Shown here in pieces: positions 1 through 8,591 of a stretch of 64,000 nucleotides of DNA. The first letter of the stretch is position 1. Each line of letters begins with the position of its first letter. A program made the translations under genes and the position numbers. The notes beneath the pieces are model-generated. The model was not told where the DNA came from, ran no database searches, and was given only the letters and a program-made list of their open reading frames with translations. The DNA comes from Bacillus thermotolerans (GTDB taxonomy: Bacteria; Bacillota; Bacilli; Bacillales; Domibacillaceae): contig NZ_JWJE02000010.1 in the NCBI RefSeq assembly GCF_000812025.2, positions 40,001 to 104,000 of the forward strand, read 5' to 3'.

Positions 1-639
1 TTCTTCCACATGAGCCTGAGACTGGCGCCATTAGATGAAGAAGACCGAAGCTGGATCAACAGCTGGACAATCTTCTACTGGGCCTGGTGGATCTCCTGGG
101 CTCCGTTTGTCGGGATTTTCATCGCTAGAATTTCAAAGGGACGAACCATAAAGGAATTCCTGTTTGGTGTACTTTTGCTGCCGTCACTTGTATGCTTTAT
201 CTTTTTCGCTGTTTTCGGCGTTTCAGCCTTGCGACTTGAACAGCTTGGTATTTCAGCTATTTCCGAGTTCTCACTGGAAACCTCTACATTTGGCGTGCTG
301 GCTGAATATCCGCTAGGCACATTCCTGTCTATATTAACCATTGTGGTCATTGCCATTTTCTTTATCACATCTGCGGACTCAGCCACCTTTGTTCTTGGCA
401 TGCTGAGCACAAACGGCAGCTTAAACCCAGCTAATTCTGTAAAGGTTACCTGGGGACTGGTTCAATCAGCAATGGCGGCCGTGGTCGTTTTCTTCGGAGG
501 GACTCAAGGTCTGCAAAACATGCTCATCATTGCAGCCCTGCCTTTTGCCATTGTTATCATTCTGATGAGCATATCGTTTTTAAAAGATATCCGGTCAGTT
601 GCCCCTTCTCAGAAGAGAAGAAGAGACAAACGAAATTAA
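1..639 (+). CDS. BCCT family betaine/choline/carnitine transporter, C-terminal part
   Basis: This is a membrane transporter for quaternary-amine osmolytes, truncated by the window edge; the frame is open from base 1. The family signature is visible near the left end ([20 protein letters not shown], residues about 20-40), with the tryptophan-rich segment that lines the substrate site in BetP/OpuD proteins. At least four further hydrophobic segments follow, and the protein ends in a short basic tail (QKRRRDKRN). The segment [15 protein letters not shown] is also typical of BCCT. About 210 of the usual 500 or so residues are present, so substrate and N-terminal regulation cannot be judged. A hairpin terminator follows directly. 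Confidence 0.93.
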   Translation, partial: FFHMSLRLAPLDEEDRSWINSWTIFYWAWWISWAPFVGIFIARISKGRTIKEFLFGVLLLPSLVCFIFFAVFGVSALRLEQLGISAISEFSLETSTFGVLAEYPLGTFLSILTIVVIAIFFITSADSATFVLGMLSTNGSLNPANSVKVTWGLVQSAMAAVVVFFGGTQGLQNMLIIAALPFAIVIILMSISFLKDIRSVAPSQKRRRDKRN

Positions 640-651
640 GTGAACAGAAAA

Positions 652-690
652 GAGCATGGCTTTCCGAATAAAGAAGCCATGCTTTTTTCT
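652..690 (+). terminator. Rho-independent terminator of the BCCT gene
   Basis: Perfect 9-bp stem (GCATGGCTT / AAGCCATGC) followed by TTTTTTCT, 14 bases after the BCCT stop codon. Confidence 0.85.
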
Positions 691-727
691 GTTGTGATAA
701 AAGGCAAACTAAGCCTTCCTGCTGCTT

Positions 728-1084
728 CTACCTGAAGAAGGCTTTATCTATGTTATACTTGGCCTTTTGTTCATTAATGATGTAAGTCTCATAAATCTCT
801 CTGTGCACAGGGTCATCAACGACACAAACCTGAATTTTCGTCACTTCGTCCCGATGTGTTTTGATCGGAGAAACATTATCTTCGAAATGCTTTTTAATTC
901 TCTGGCGCAGCTTTCTTGCTTTCCCTACGAACAATAACTCCTTCTTATTATTGTAAAACATAAAGATGCCGCCCTTGTCTCTAGGGATTTGATGAAAATC
1001 TGTAAACCCGTAAATGTTGCTTAGCTCTGGGTTGTTTTGCTTGGTAATCGTTACGTCGGGCGTTGGTATGGTGATCTTTATCAT
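728..1084 (-). CDS. GIY-YIG nuclease-domain protein (UvrC N-terminal-like)
   Basis: Small 118-residue protein. A GIY-YIG-like core lies at residues about 38-70: GGIFMFYNN, then LLFVGKARKLRQRIKKHF, the order seen in UvrC-type and stand-alone GIY-YIG endonucleases. The second tyrosine of the GIY-YIG pair is a phenylalanine (LFVGKA), as in some UvrC relatives. A Glu in the C-terminal part (HREIYETYIINEQKAKYN) could be the metal ligand. There is no UvrC helix-hairpin-helix or UvrB-binding domain, so this is not UvrC itself. It is convergent with the upstream BCCT gene and divergent from the DUF421 gene. A DNA-processing role is inferred from the fold only. Confidence 0.75.
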   Translation of the reverse strand: MIKITIPTPDVTITKQNNPELSNIYGFTDFHQIPRDKGGIFMFYNNKKELLFVGKARKLRQRIKKHFEDNVSPIKTHRDEVTKIQVCVVDDPVHREIYETYIINEQKAKYNIDKAFFR

Positions 1085-1293
1085 TTATACCCACTTCCTT
1101 CTCTGTATTCTTTGTCTGTGGTCATATAGCTGCACGTACGGCTACCTTTACTATTTCCCTCTATTTCTTATTTCACACGCTTCCCTTATTAAACACGGCA
1201 TGCTTTCTCAGTTCGTTAAATTTATTATTGAATCACCGGTTAGTAAAGCCGCCTCGGTGTTACACTAATTGGTAGCTTACCAGGTGAAAGGAT

Positions 1294-2008
1294 GTGTATA
1301 ATGTGGATTTTTTTCAAGGCCAGGAAACACTTACGGCTATGGAATGGACTCTTCGAGCAGTAATCGCTTATCTCTTTCTAGTCATCGTAGCTAAAACGAT
1401 AGGACCGCGTGCCATCTCCCAATTAAGGCTTCTCGACTTCGTTATTGCTTTGGTCATCGGCAACATTATCGCCCACCCGTTATCTGATGAAGAGCTCGGG
1501 CTGAAAGGATCAGTGATCACAACCGTTGTACTGGTAACCCTGTATCTGGGAAATCTTTTTTTGATCCTTCGCTGGCCAGCGTTCAGAAGAATTATTAACC
1601 ACCCGCCAATCACGGTTGTTCAAGATGGAGAGATTCTTTATAAAGGGCTGAAAAAAGCAAGGATATCAATTGATGTTTTGTTAGAGGAATTGCGAAAAGA
1701 GAAAGCAGAGGATATTAAAAAAGTAGCCTTAGCCATTTGGGAAGCAGAAGGGAAACTTTCGGTTTTTTTTGGATCCCAAATACGAACCGCTTACACCTGA
1801 ATCACTCCAAATAAAAACGGAGTCTTTCGATTTTCCAAAGACTATCATTAAAGAAGGCAGGATCAACGGCCAAGAACTAAAAAAAGCTCAAAAGGAAGAA
1901 AGCTGGGTCATTTCCCGCTTAGAAAGCTTGTACCAGACAGAGGTGAAAAACGTCCTGCTCGCTACCCTGGACCAGAAAGACAATTTGAAGGTCTTTTTAT
2001 ACAAATAA
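1294..2008 (+). pseudogene. DUF421 (YetF/YcaP-like) membrane protein, frame broken in a T8 tract
   Basis: The first frame (1294-1800) gives the DUF421 N-terminus: two or three membrane segments and the conserved stretch AKTIGPRAISQLRLLDFVIALVIGN, then ITVVQDGEILYKGLKKARIS. The family C-terminus (DPKYEPLTPESLQ to KVFLYK) is in another frame, running to 2008. The break lies at the eight T's at 1763-1770; one T fewer gives SVFLDPKYEPLTP, the expected family sequence, and a product of about 235 residues, normal for the family. It could be a true frameshift, a slippage or phase-variable tract, or a sequencing error. The start is uncertain: GTG 1294, GTG 1303 or ATG 1339. The function of YetF-type proteins is not well known; some occur in spore-formers. 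Confidence 0.8.
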
Positions 2009-2009
2009 G

Positions 2010-2041
2010 AAGGCTTACCGTCCGACGATAAGCCTTTAGAC
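2010..2041 (+). terminator. Likely terminator after the DUF421 gene
   Basis: Stem AAGGCTTA / TAAGCCTT directly after the stop codon, with a weak T tail. It may serve both converging genes. Confidence 0.5.
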
Positions 2042-2072
2042 TACTACGCTTGAAAAAGCGCTGTGATTTTGA

Positions 2073-2636
2073 TTATACTCGGCTGTACGTTAACTCTCCA
2101 AGTCTTAAAACCTCTGAAACCGGCTGAGGCTGACAACCGTACATTTCTTCATATTTATACGTATGTACCTGCTTGTACACATCCTTCATTTGGTCACACA
2201 CCCACTCTTCTGACACAGGGACCGGCGTCCAGGCAAAGACGTCCATTTTGTTTAGCTCGCTCGTCACCGCATGAATTCTCTCATAACGAATAGATTCCAT
2301 TTTTGTGAAGTCGTTCTTTTCATAGAATCTTACCCTTTTTTCTGAGTCGGGATCCATTAGATTTACCGGCTCCACTTCCAGTATAATCGCTTTCCCCTTT
2401 TCTTTCAGCTGATCAAGAACAATACTGCCTATCCCTTTGCCACGTCTCTTGCCGAACACCAAAATATAATCAATGAATACATAATTTGAGTTTTCAGAAT
2501 ATAAGAGAACATGATCCCGGCTTTCCTCTAGTTGATAGGTTCCTTTCTTCTCTTGTAAAAGGATGTCAAAATGCTCTTTAGATTTCATTTCCTTCTCTGG
2601 AAAGTAATCCATTAACCTGGTATACCAATCGCTCAT
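2073..2636 (-). CDS. GNAT family N-acetyltransferase
   Basis: Predicted acetyl-CoA-dependent N-acetyltransferase of 187 residues when started at the ATG preceded by an AAGGGGAG ribosome site; the longer frame to 2696 has no such site. The acetyl-CoA-binding motif A is RRGKGIGS after a beta strand (YVFIDYILVFGK), followed by an alpha helix and the strand AIILEVEP. The FYEKNDF element near residue 107 is typical of the GNAT C-terminal half. The last 50 residues are less conserved in appearance. It stands alone between converging DUF421 and the diverging ATP-grasp cluster. The substrate cannot be predicted. Confidence 0.8.
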   Translation of the reverse strand: MSDWYTRLMDYFPEKEMKSKEHFDILLQEKKGTYQLEESRDHVLLYSENSNYVFIDYILVFGKRRGKGIGSIVLDQLKEKGKAIILEVEPVNLMDPDSEKRVRFYEKNDFTKMESIRYERIHAVTSELNKMDVFAWTPVPVSEEWVCDQMKDVYKQVHTYKYEEMYGCQPQPVSEVLRLGELTYSRV

Positions 2637-2794
2637 CAGTTTTGCTCCCCTTTGTTTATATTTTAAATAACAAGCCCATTGAGTTTGGATCGGCATTAGG
2701 TATGCTGATCACTTTTTATTATTCATGAAGCAAACAGTAGCTATTGCACCATCTATTCTATCCCTTAACTCATCCCTTTGAAACCGGGTTTTTT

Positions 2795-2801
2795 TGTCGA
2801 A
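2795..2801 (+). promoter_or_regulatory. Spo0A box 1 upstream of the ATP-grasp cluster
   Basis: Exact TGTCGAA, in the context TTTTTGTCGAAAT. It lies about 170 bases upstream of the ATP-grasp start codon. Confidence 0.6.
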
Positions 2802-2865
2802 ATCAAACCAAATTACTGCCAAAGTCGCCTTTTTATTTAGTATTTCAAAATAAAAACAATAATTT

Positions 2866-2872
2866 TGTCGAA
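2866..2872 (+). promoter_or_regulatory. Spo0A box 2 upstream of the ATP-grasp cluster
   Basis: Second exact TGTCGAA, in the context TTTTGTCGAAAT. It has the same orientation as box 1, 71 bp away (about seven helical turns) and about 40 bp upstream of the likely -10. Confidence 0.62.
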
Positions 2873-2910
2873 ATAGTGAGAAAAGTTTATATTTTAATGG
2901 AAAATATTTT

Positions 2911-2919
2911 TGATAGAAT
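2911..2919 (+). promoter_or_regulatory. Putative extended -10 promoter of the ATP-grasp cluster
   Basis: TGATAGAAT fits a TGn-TAGAAT extended -10. No good -35 lies 17 bp upstream, as expected for an activator-dependent promoter. The transcript would carry a leader of about 45 bases before the ATG at 2971. Confidence 0.4.
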
Positions 2920-2970
2920 GAAAGTGGCTAAGACAAAGTACATACTTCACAAAGAGGGAGAGTTAGTAAA

Positions 2971-4191
2971 ATGGTAGAGAATATGGAGAATACAACCGCA
3001 TTATTAGGCTGGAGCTTACCAGCAATAGAAGCCGTTGACAAAATGGATCGTCCGTACGTTGTTGTGGGACCGCCAGAATTCCAGGAGTTCGCCAAAGCAA
3101 ATGATATTCCGTTTATCCCGTGGGAATTTGATGAGCGTCTATTAACCCGATCCGATGAGCTCTATGAACAGCTGAAAGCACTTCATACAAAGATTACGGT
3201 TCCAATCTATGAAGAAACAGTCGAGTGGGCTGGTATCCTAAATGCCAAGCTTAAAGACGACCCGCGTATTTTTCATAAATCTCTTCTGTTAAGAGATAAA
3301 GGCTTAATGAAGCGTAAAGCACAATTAGCCGGCATCCGAGTGGGAATTTTTGAGGAAGCAGAGAACAAAGGGGACATTTACCGCTTCTTTAAACGGGTAA
3401 ATGAAGCATTGATTAAAGTAGATGGAGATATGGAGCCTATCCATGTAAAGCCATTGAATAAAGCCGGTACAGTCGGGCACCGGATGATTCGAAAAGAGCA
3501 AGATATTGAACAAGTAACGAATGAAGAGTTTCCGCTTCTGATGGAAAGCCATCTAGAAGGCCAGGAATTCTCCTGTGAAGCCTTTATCCATAACGGCAAG
3601 GTGCGCTTCTTAAATATCACTGAATACGTGAAGCTTGGACATTCCAACTTCGTACCAGCTTCTCCTTCTCTTGAGAAATGGAGACCGCAGATCAAGGCAG
3701 CTATCGAACAATTAGTGGATGCCTTTGAAATTAAATACGGAATGATCCACCCAGAGTACTTCATTACACCTGACGGTACACTGTATTTCGGCGAAGTAGC
3801 TGGACGCGTTCCAGGCGGACATATCTTTGAATTGATTGAAAAGGCATACGGCTTCAGCCCATTCCAAGCTCAAGTACTATGCAGCGACCCTGATACTACT
3901 GAAGAAGAGATCGCTTCCTTCTTCCCTGAAGAAATCGTATCGGCAAAAGGCCATGCTGCCAGCTTGATGGTTTATCCAAACACTAGAGTTATCGAGGGGC
4001 TGGATATACCGGAGGAACTTAAAAACCACCCTTATTTTGATAAACATGACCTGTTCATTCCTGTCACATCTAAAGTAGCGGAACGAGTAGGCTTTGGAAA
4101 TCACTACGGGACCATCTTCCTCTTCGGGGAAGACAGCGAGGTCGTGAGAGACCTTTTACTACAATATGAGAACTATAACTTTTATCTGTAA
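2971..4191 (+). CDS. ATP-grasp ligase (carboxylate-amine/thiol ligase superfamily)
   Basis: 406 residues, started at an ATG preceded by GAGGGAGAG. The ATP-grasp fold is recognisable: an N-terminal Rossmann-like part (residues 1-95, with VVVGPPEF), the strand HVKPLNKAGTVGHRM (residue about 151 on) in place of the usual glycine-rich ATP loop, then FSCEAFIHNGKVRFLNITEY. The metal/ATP site follows as YGMIHPEYFITPDGTLYFGE and VAGRVPGGHI (residues about 253-290), close to the ATP-grasp_4 group that includes L-amino-acid ligases and carboxylases. Such enzymes activate a carboxylate as acyl-phosphate and join it to an amine. The acceptor and donor are unknown. It lies 15 bases upstream of the first papain-like gene, whose ribosome site overlaps its stop codon, so the two are an operon. 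Confidence 0.88.
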   Translation: MVENMENTTALLGWSLPAIEAVDKMDRPYVVVGPPEFQEFAKANDIPFIPWEFDERLLTRSDELYEQLKALHTKITVPIYEETVEWAGILNAKLKDDPRIFHKSLLLRDKGLMKRKAQLAGIRVGIFEEAENKGDIYRFFKRVNEALIKVDGDMEPIHVKPLNKAGTVGHRMIRKEQDIEQVTNEEFPLLMESHLEGQEFSCEAFIHNGKVRFLNITEYVKLGHSNFVPASPSLEKWRPQIKAAIEQLVDAFEIKYGMIHPEYFITPDGTLYFGEVAGRVPGGHIFELIEKAYGFSPFQAQVLCSDPDTTEEEIASFFPEEIVSAKGHAASLMVYPNTRVIEGLDIPEELKNHPYFDKHDLFIPVTSKVAERVGFGNHYGTIFLFGEDSEVVRDLLLQYENYNFYL

Positions 4192-4206
4192 GGAGCGAAT
4201 ACAGGG

Positions 4207-6195
4207 GTGAGTAATCTGATAGTGGAGAAAACAATTGATAAGCAGACAGCTATCTTAAAAGACAAATTCGAAATTGCTTTAGAAAAACTTGAGCAGGCTA
4301 AGCCATTTGCCAAAAGCATGTATCAGACAGAGGTCTTTCAGCTAGCGACTGAGCTTGCCGGCTCATTTGACGGGTTGTCTGTCATTTACAGCCATGCGCA
4401 CCGTTTCGATGAAACAGGGGTCTTTTATGCAGGTTTGTGGGAAGATATTACAAAAATGGAGCCTTCGCTCGTTGGGGGTTCATTAAGAGACAAAGGCATC
4501 AATTCTATTGTTGAATTATTGAGCGAAATGAGAATGCTTTCGATTGCAAAGGGAGATTATGTACATCCTGTAGTGAGCAAGGAAGAAGCAGGAGCTTTTC
4601 TAAATGAAGTGCTCGCTCTTAACCTTGACCTTCTGTTCCCTTCAAAAACAGAAACGTACCGCACAAAGCTGGATGATCATGTATTCCGGGCCCAGCGCTT
4701 GTTCTACTACCTTGGACAGGAGCTTTCTTTGAATGCGATTGCTGCTAAAATTGTTCTGGAAATCGAGCGTCTGACTGTCCAGCGCCCAATTACAACGGGT
4801 CGTATTTTAAAAATGATTAATATGTCCAGGCAGTTAATTGACAGCGGTATCGATGAACAGACAGCAGAAGCACTTGAGAAGTATGCATGCGCCGTGAATG
4901 GACCTACACCATTAAGCCAGGATGTATCAAACCAAAGAGAATACAGACTGCGGTTAGAGAAGGCCCACGAGGATGAGATTGAGATTGAAGCAAGATCGTT
5001 TGCAGAAGCCATAAACGACACGGGTCTAGTCTCTCCTTACCATGCTGTGCTGATTCGATTCCTTAATCGGAAAGACAGTGACAATATCCCGAAATCTCTT
5101 GATCTTTCAGAAGCTGGTACAGAGAGCTTCAAAGCTAACAGACAGCTCATTCATGATGTGATCCAGATTTCGATTTATCCAGAAACATGCCAGGCGATCT
5201 ATGGACTCAAAAGACTCCTTGAACGAGAAGTGCTGGCACAGGAACAGGTAGTCCCTGCTATCCGTCGATTGTTTGAGCTCCCTATTCATGCTCAAGCACG
5301 CCAGGTTCTCTTCCGGCCTGAACATAAACAGAGCGGAATTAGCCTTAATGGGCTGCTGGTTGCGGGCGTGATTAGCGTTCTTGGCCAGCCGCTTGGTGTA
5401 GGACAAGGTCTCCAAGCTACCTGCCAATCTGCCAGAGCCATCTCTCTTTGGTCCCAGTATGGCATCGTCCAGCTGCTGGATTACATTGCCAGTGCCGCTC
5501 GCGACAACAATATCAGCATGATTTTTGAAGGCGAAGCCATTCAGTCAAGCTTGCTTGAAGGCGGAGTCTCTACGGACTTTCAGCAGGACGTTGATCCTGT
5601 ATCCAGCCTTCTTGTTCCTCATCTTGATAAGATCTATAACGAGATGATGAAGAGGACACTCCTTCGGGGAGAGGATGGACATAAGTGGGTCAACCCCGAA
5701 TTTTACGGCGGCTGGATTCCTACCGGCTTTATTAATGTGATTAATCAAGCCACTTTAAAGGTGACAGACTATCCCGCTTTCGTTAAACTGTTCTATGCCA
5801 CTCACCACCCTGATTACAATGAAGGCCGTGAATTGGTGTACCCAAACCCGGTTGGAATCTTTATCACCAACGTACACGGAGAACTGCTTGGTCTTCATGC
5901 AGTGACTATCCAGAGAATTAATCAGGATCAAAATGGGGGTTATCGGGTTTACTTCTATAATCCTAATAATGACAGCGGACAGAATTGGGGACAGGACATC
6001 AAAGCGACTGTAACAGGCTTTGGTGAACTTGAGGGAGAATCCTCCCTTCCATTCCATGAATTTGTTTCCAGAATGTACGCTTTCCACTACAACCTGTTCC
6101 AGCAAGGCGATATTTACATGGTTGAGGACAGCCTTGTTGCACAAGTAGAAGCACTTGCCAAAGAGAGCTGGGGTAAGAACTACGTATGGGCATGA
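4207..6195 (+). CDS. Large protein with C-terminal papain-like cysteine peptidase/transferase signature (paralog A)
   Basis: 662 residues, GTG start; an AGGAG site overlaps the upstream stop codon. I recognise no named family. Residues 1-370 look mainly helical and soluble. From about 385 a papain-type pattern appears: Gln400 and Cys406 in GQGLQATCQSARAISLW (spacing of six, as Gln19-Cys25 in papain), His564 in LGLHAVTIQR, and Asn585 in YFYNPNNDSGQNWG. No signal peptide or membrane segment is visible, so it should act in the cytoplasm. It may cleave or transfer an amide made by the neighbouring ATP-grasp enzyme; that is inference. A terminator follows, and a paralog lies 485 bases downstream. 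Confidence 0.82.
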   Translation: MSNLIVEKTIDKQTAILKDKFEIALEKLEQAKPFAKSMYQTEVFQLATELAGSFDGLSVIYSHAHRFDETGVFYAGLWEDITKMEPSLVGGSLRDKGINSIVELLSEMRMLSIAKGDYVHPVVSKEEAGAFLNEVLALNLDLLFPSKTETYRTKLDDHVFRAQRLFYYLGQELSLNAIAAKIVLEIERLTVQRPITTGRILKMINMSRQLIDSGIDEQTAEALEKYACAVNGPTPLSQDVSNQREYRLRLEKAHEDEIEIEARSFAEAINDTGLVSPYHAVLIRFLNRKDSDNIPKSLDLSEAGTESFKANRQLIHDVIQISIYPETCQAIYGLKRLLEREVLAQEQVVPAIRRLFELPIHAQARQVLFRPEHKQSGISLNGLLVAGVISVLGQPLGVGQGLQATCQSARAISLWSQYGIVQLLDYIASAARDNNISMIFEGEAIQSSLLEGGVSTDFQQDVDPVSSLLVPHLDKIYNEMMKRTLLRGEDGHKWVNPEFYGGWIPTGFINVINQATLKVTDYPAFVKLFYATHHPDYNEGRELVYPNPVGIFITNVHGELLGLHAVTIQRINQDQNGGYRVYFYNPNNDSGQNWGQDIKATVTGFGELEGESSLPFHEFVSRMYAFHYNLFQQGDIYMVEDSLVAQVEALAKESWGKNYVWA

Positions 6196-6244
6196 TAAAA
6201 AAATTTAAGCCTATCAGTAAATGAAACAATAACAAGAAGTTTAA

Positions 6245-6287
6245 GAGGACCCGAAAGGTGATTTCGTGGTCCTCCACTCTTTTTTCA
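6245..6287 (+). terminator. Terminator after paralog A
   Basis: Stem GAGGACC-CGAAA / TTTCG-T-GGTCCTC with a small bulge, followed by a T-rich run at 6278-6286. It implies that paralog B is expressed separately or by read-through. Confidence 0.75.
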
Positions 6288-6393
6288 GCTTTACATGCAT
6301 GCTTCGAAGGTTGTCGTCTAGCAGGCAGTGATTTACAGCTAGGCTCTTCACATAAATACTCCCACGCCCTAATAAAATAACCTACTCCCTTTA

Positions 6394-6489
6394 TTAAGCC
6401 GCTTCATATAATAAAGATAGCTTCGAAACGAGTTTGCCAGCTACACCCTTTTCCCTAATCACTTTACTTTCTTCTACCCAATCAGACAT
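6394..6489 (-). CDS. Possible small ORF or decayed gene in the A-B intergenic region
   Basis: A 31-codon frame opens at an ATG with AAGG five bases upstream and reads MSDWVEESKVIREKGVAGKL before ending YEAA-stop. Beyond the stop, a shifted minus frame stays open for about 45 codons (KGVGYFIRAWEYL and on). This could be the remains of one longer gene, or chance. I do not recognise it. Confidence 0.22.
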   Translation of the reverse strand: MSDWVEESKVIREKGVAGKLVSKLSLLYEAA

Positions 6490-6680
6490 AGAAACCTTAA
6501 TATAATGGGTAAATTGGCAATATACTATAATAAATAACGTTGTCAATCGCTTTGAGTTGGAAAGTACTGTCTTCCTTCAAGGCGCTCGGAAGGAGCTCGA
6601 TTACCGATTGTCATCAGACAGCCTCGCCAAATTCGGTCACATTGTCACAGAAGACAATATGCTGGAAAGGGATTGGATAT

Positions 6681-8501
6681 ATGGGACTTTTTCTATTTGC
6701 GTCAGAAGATTCATTCGAAAGAGCCTTGAATCAGTTGCGCCGGACTCCTGTGTTTACGAAAAGCTTGTTTCAGCAAGCTGTTTTTGAGGAAGCTGCCAAT
6801 CTGCTTGAGGAAAGGGATGGTCTTCAAAAGCTTTACCAATATGCACATCTCTTCGATGAAGCCGGAGTTTTCATAGGAAAGCCATGGGAAAATGTTCGGA
6901 AGCTTAACCCCGTTCTCGTGAGAGGCACTTTACATGCCGGTGGTGCCATGGCAGCAGCTGAAGCCATGAGTAACCTTAGAATGCTTGCTATCGCTAAAGG
7001 CGAGTATATACACCCTGAAATAACTGCAAATGAAGCGGTTGAATTTCTGGCAAAAATTTTAGCCTTGAACCTGGACCTGTTGCTGATGAAAGAAACCGAA
7101 GAAAACCGGGTGAAACAGTTATATAAGGATAAACAGGCATCAGAAATTTTAGGATTCATCTCTGAACACTGCTTTTCTCCCCTTGTTTTTCAAAGCCTGT
7201 ATCAGGAAGTAAATAATCTAGCGGTTCAGCGGCCGATTGTCACGGATAAAATCTTGAAATTGATTGCTAGTGCAAAGAGGCTGGCCGATGGTCGGGAAGA
7301 ACCTTCAAGTTTAATGCATTATGAGCAGGCCGTTTATTCTCCATCCGACATGTCTGCTGCCGGTGATCAATATGTAACAATGCTTAAAGCCAGCGACGAT
7401 TTGCTGCTAATACGAGAAGCCGAGCAGCTGCGTACTTCCATGGAGGAGACAGGACTCGTTTCTTCGTTTCATCCAGTGTTCTTGAATTATATTAATGAAG
7501 AAAAGCCAAATCTTCTGCCGCATCTGCTGGCTGCAGATGAAACGGCCAAGGAGCATTTGCATTTGCATCTTTCGCTTATTTCATCTCTCATCTCTTCCAT
7601 CACCATTCAAACAGGAAGAAGTATATACGGGCTTATGCGCCTCCTGCAGCGAAAAATATTTACGGATGAATTCGTTAAAGAAATGCAGAGGCTCGTGAAC
7701 ATCTCTCTTCATCGAAAAGTGAAAAATAGTCTGAAGAGAGTGTATGAAAGATCCGAGCCGGAGGTACTTCGCTCTCACGTTATTTCAGGCATGATCAGCG
7801 TATTAGGTCAGCCTTTAGGCATTGGCCAAGGATTTAACCCAACCTGTCAATCCACAAGGGCACTCAGTTACTGGTCACAGACAGAACCGGCCCTGCTGCT
7901 AAAAATGTATAATCATTTTCTTGAAAACAATGAGATCATTCTTGATTTTGAAGGGAAAGCTCTTTCCTCTGCTGCACTTCCACATGTCCCACTCGACGAT
8001 AAGGCCAATATTGATACAGTGTCACTGCTGTTAGTTCCACACTTGAACTCCGTTTATTTAGAAATGCTAAGATTAGCCAACAAACGCGAGCAGGACCCTC
8101 ATAAGTGGGTGAATCCCGCTTTTCAAATCAAAGGAATATGGACAGGGTTTTCAGATATTTACAACGATCCTATCTTTGCCGCTCGATTCTACCGGCATTA
8201 TCATCCCTCACACAACCCGAAGGTGAATGAGGGGCTTCCACAGCCGGCAGGCATTACAATCTACAATCAGTCGGGCCAGATTCTGGGTGCTCATGCTGTA
8301 CTGATTCAACGAGTAGACCACGACTCCGAAGGACTGACTCGTGTCTATTTTTACAACCCGAATAATGACAGTCTCCAAATATGGGGAGGCTCGATCAAAA
8401 CCAGTGTAGCTGGAAATGGCGAACAAGAGGGCGAAGCCTCCCTTCTGTTTGAAGACTTCCTAAAATTCTTATATGCCTTTCATTACCCGGCGGATGAGTA
8501 A
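6681..8501 (+). CDS. Large protein with C-terminal papain-like signature (paralog B)
   Basis: 607 residues from the ATG preceded by GGAAAGGG with seven-base spacing; a longer frame to 6540 lacks a site and matches nothing in paralog A. It aligns with A along almost its whole length: KSLFQQAVFEEAANLL with KSMYQTEVFQLATELA, LAIAKGEYIHP with LSIAKGDYVHP, ALNLDLL in both, ISVLGQPLGIGQG, HKWVNP, and YFYNPNNDS. The presumed catalytic residues are kept: Gln383, Cys389 (six apart), His538 and Asn559, with the same 21-residue His-Asn spacing as A. It lacks the first 25 or so residues and the C-terminal extension of A. No signal peptide is seen. Function unknown; partner of the ATP-grasp enzyme by context. 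Confidence 0.82.
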   Translation: MGLFLFASEDSFERALNQLRRTPVFTKSLFQQAVFEEAANLLEERDGLQKLYQYAHLFDEAGVFIGKPWENVRKLNPVLVRGTLHAGGAMAAAEAMSNLRMLAIAKGEYIHPEITANEAVEFLAKILALNLDLLLMKETEENRVKQLYKDKQASEILGFISEHCFSPLVFQSLYQEVNNLAVQRPIVTDKILKLIASAKRLADGREEPSSLMHYEQAVYSPSDMSAAGDQYVTMLKASDDLLLIREAEQLRTSMEETGLVSSFHPVFLNYINEEKPNLLPHLLAADETAKEHLHLHLSLISSLISSITIQTGRSIYGLMRLLQRKIFTDEFVKEMQRLVNISLHRKVKNSLKRVYERSEPEVLRSHVISGMISVLGQPLGIGQGFNPTCQSTRALSYWSQTEPALLLKMYNHFLENNEIILDFEGKALSSAALPHVPLDDKANIDTVSLLLVPHLNSVYLEMLRLANKREQDPHKWVNPAFQIKGIWTGFSDIYNDPIFAARFYRHYHPSHNPKVNEGLPQPAGITIYNQSGQILGAHAVLIQRVDHDSEGLTRVYFYNPNNDSLQIWGGSIKTSVAGNGEQEGEASLLFEDFLKFLYAFHYPADE

Positions 8502-8512
8502 AGCCCAAGCAA

Positions 8513-8553
8513 AACAGGGTATGGAATCGGAATATGGCCCATACCCTGTTCTT
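8513..8553. terminator. Hairpin terminator after paralog B (probably bidirectional)
   Basis: 12-bp inverted repeat AACAGGGTATGG / CCATACCCTGTT with a short T-rich tail on the plus side. It lies between the converging paralog B and the small membrane protein gene. Confidence 0.65.
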
Positions 8554-8591
8554 CAATTACCAAGTGCTTTTTACGAAAAGCTCCCCATTGC

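Noticed and set aside
2063..2293. Plus-strand frame opposite the GNAT gene
   Set aside because: Shadow of the acetyltransferase reading frame with no ribosome site.
5999..6277. Minus-strand 92-codon frame under the end of paralog A
   Set aside because: Mostly antisense to a well-supported coding region. Only its upstream, non-overlapping extension was kept, as a weak possible remnant.
6540..6680. Longer frame of paralog B starting upstream, and an overlapping 76-codon frame from a TTG at 6557
   Set aside because: Neither has a ribosome site or similarity to paralog A. The ATG at 6681 has a good site and begins where the similarity to A begins.
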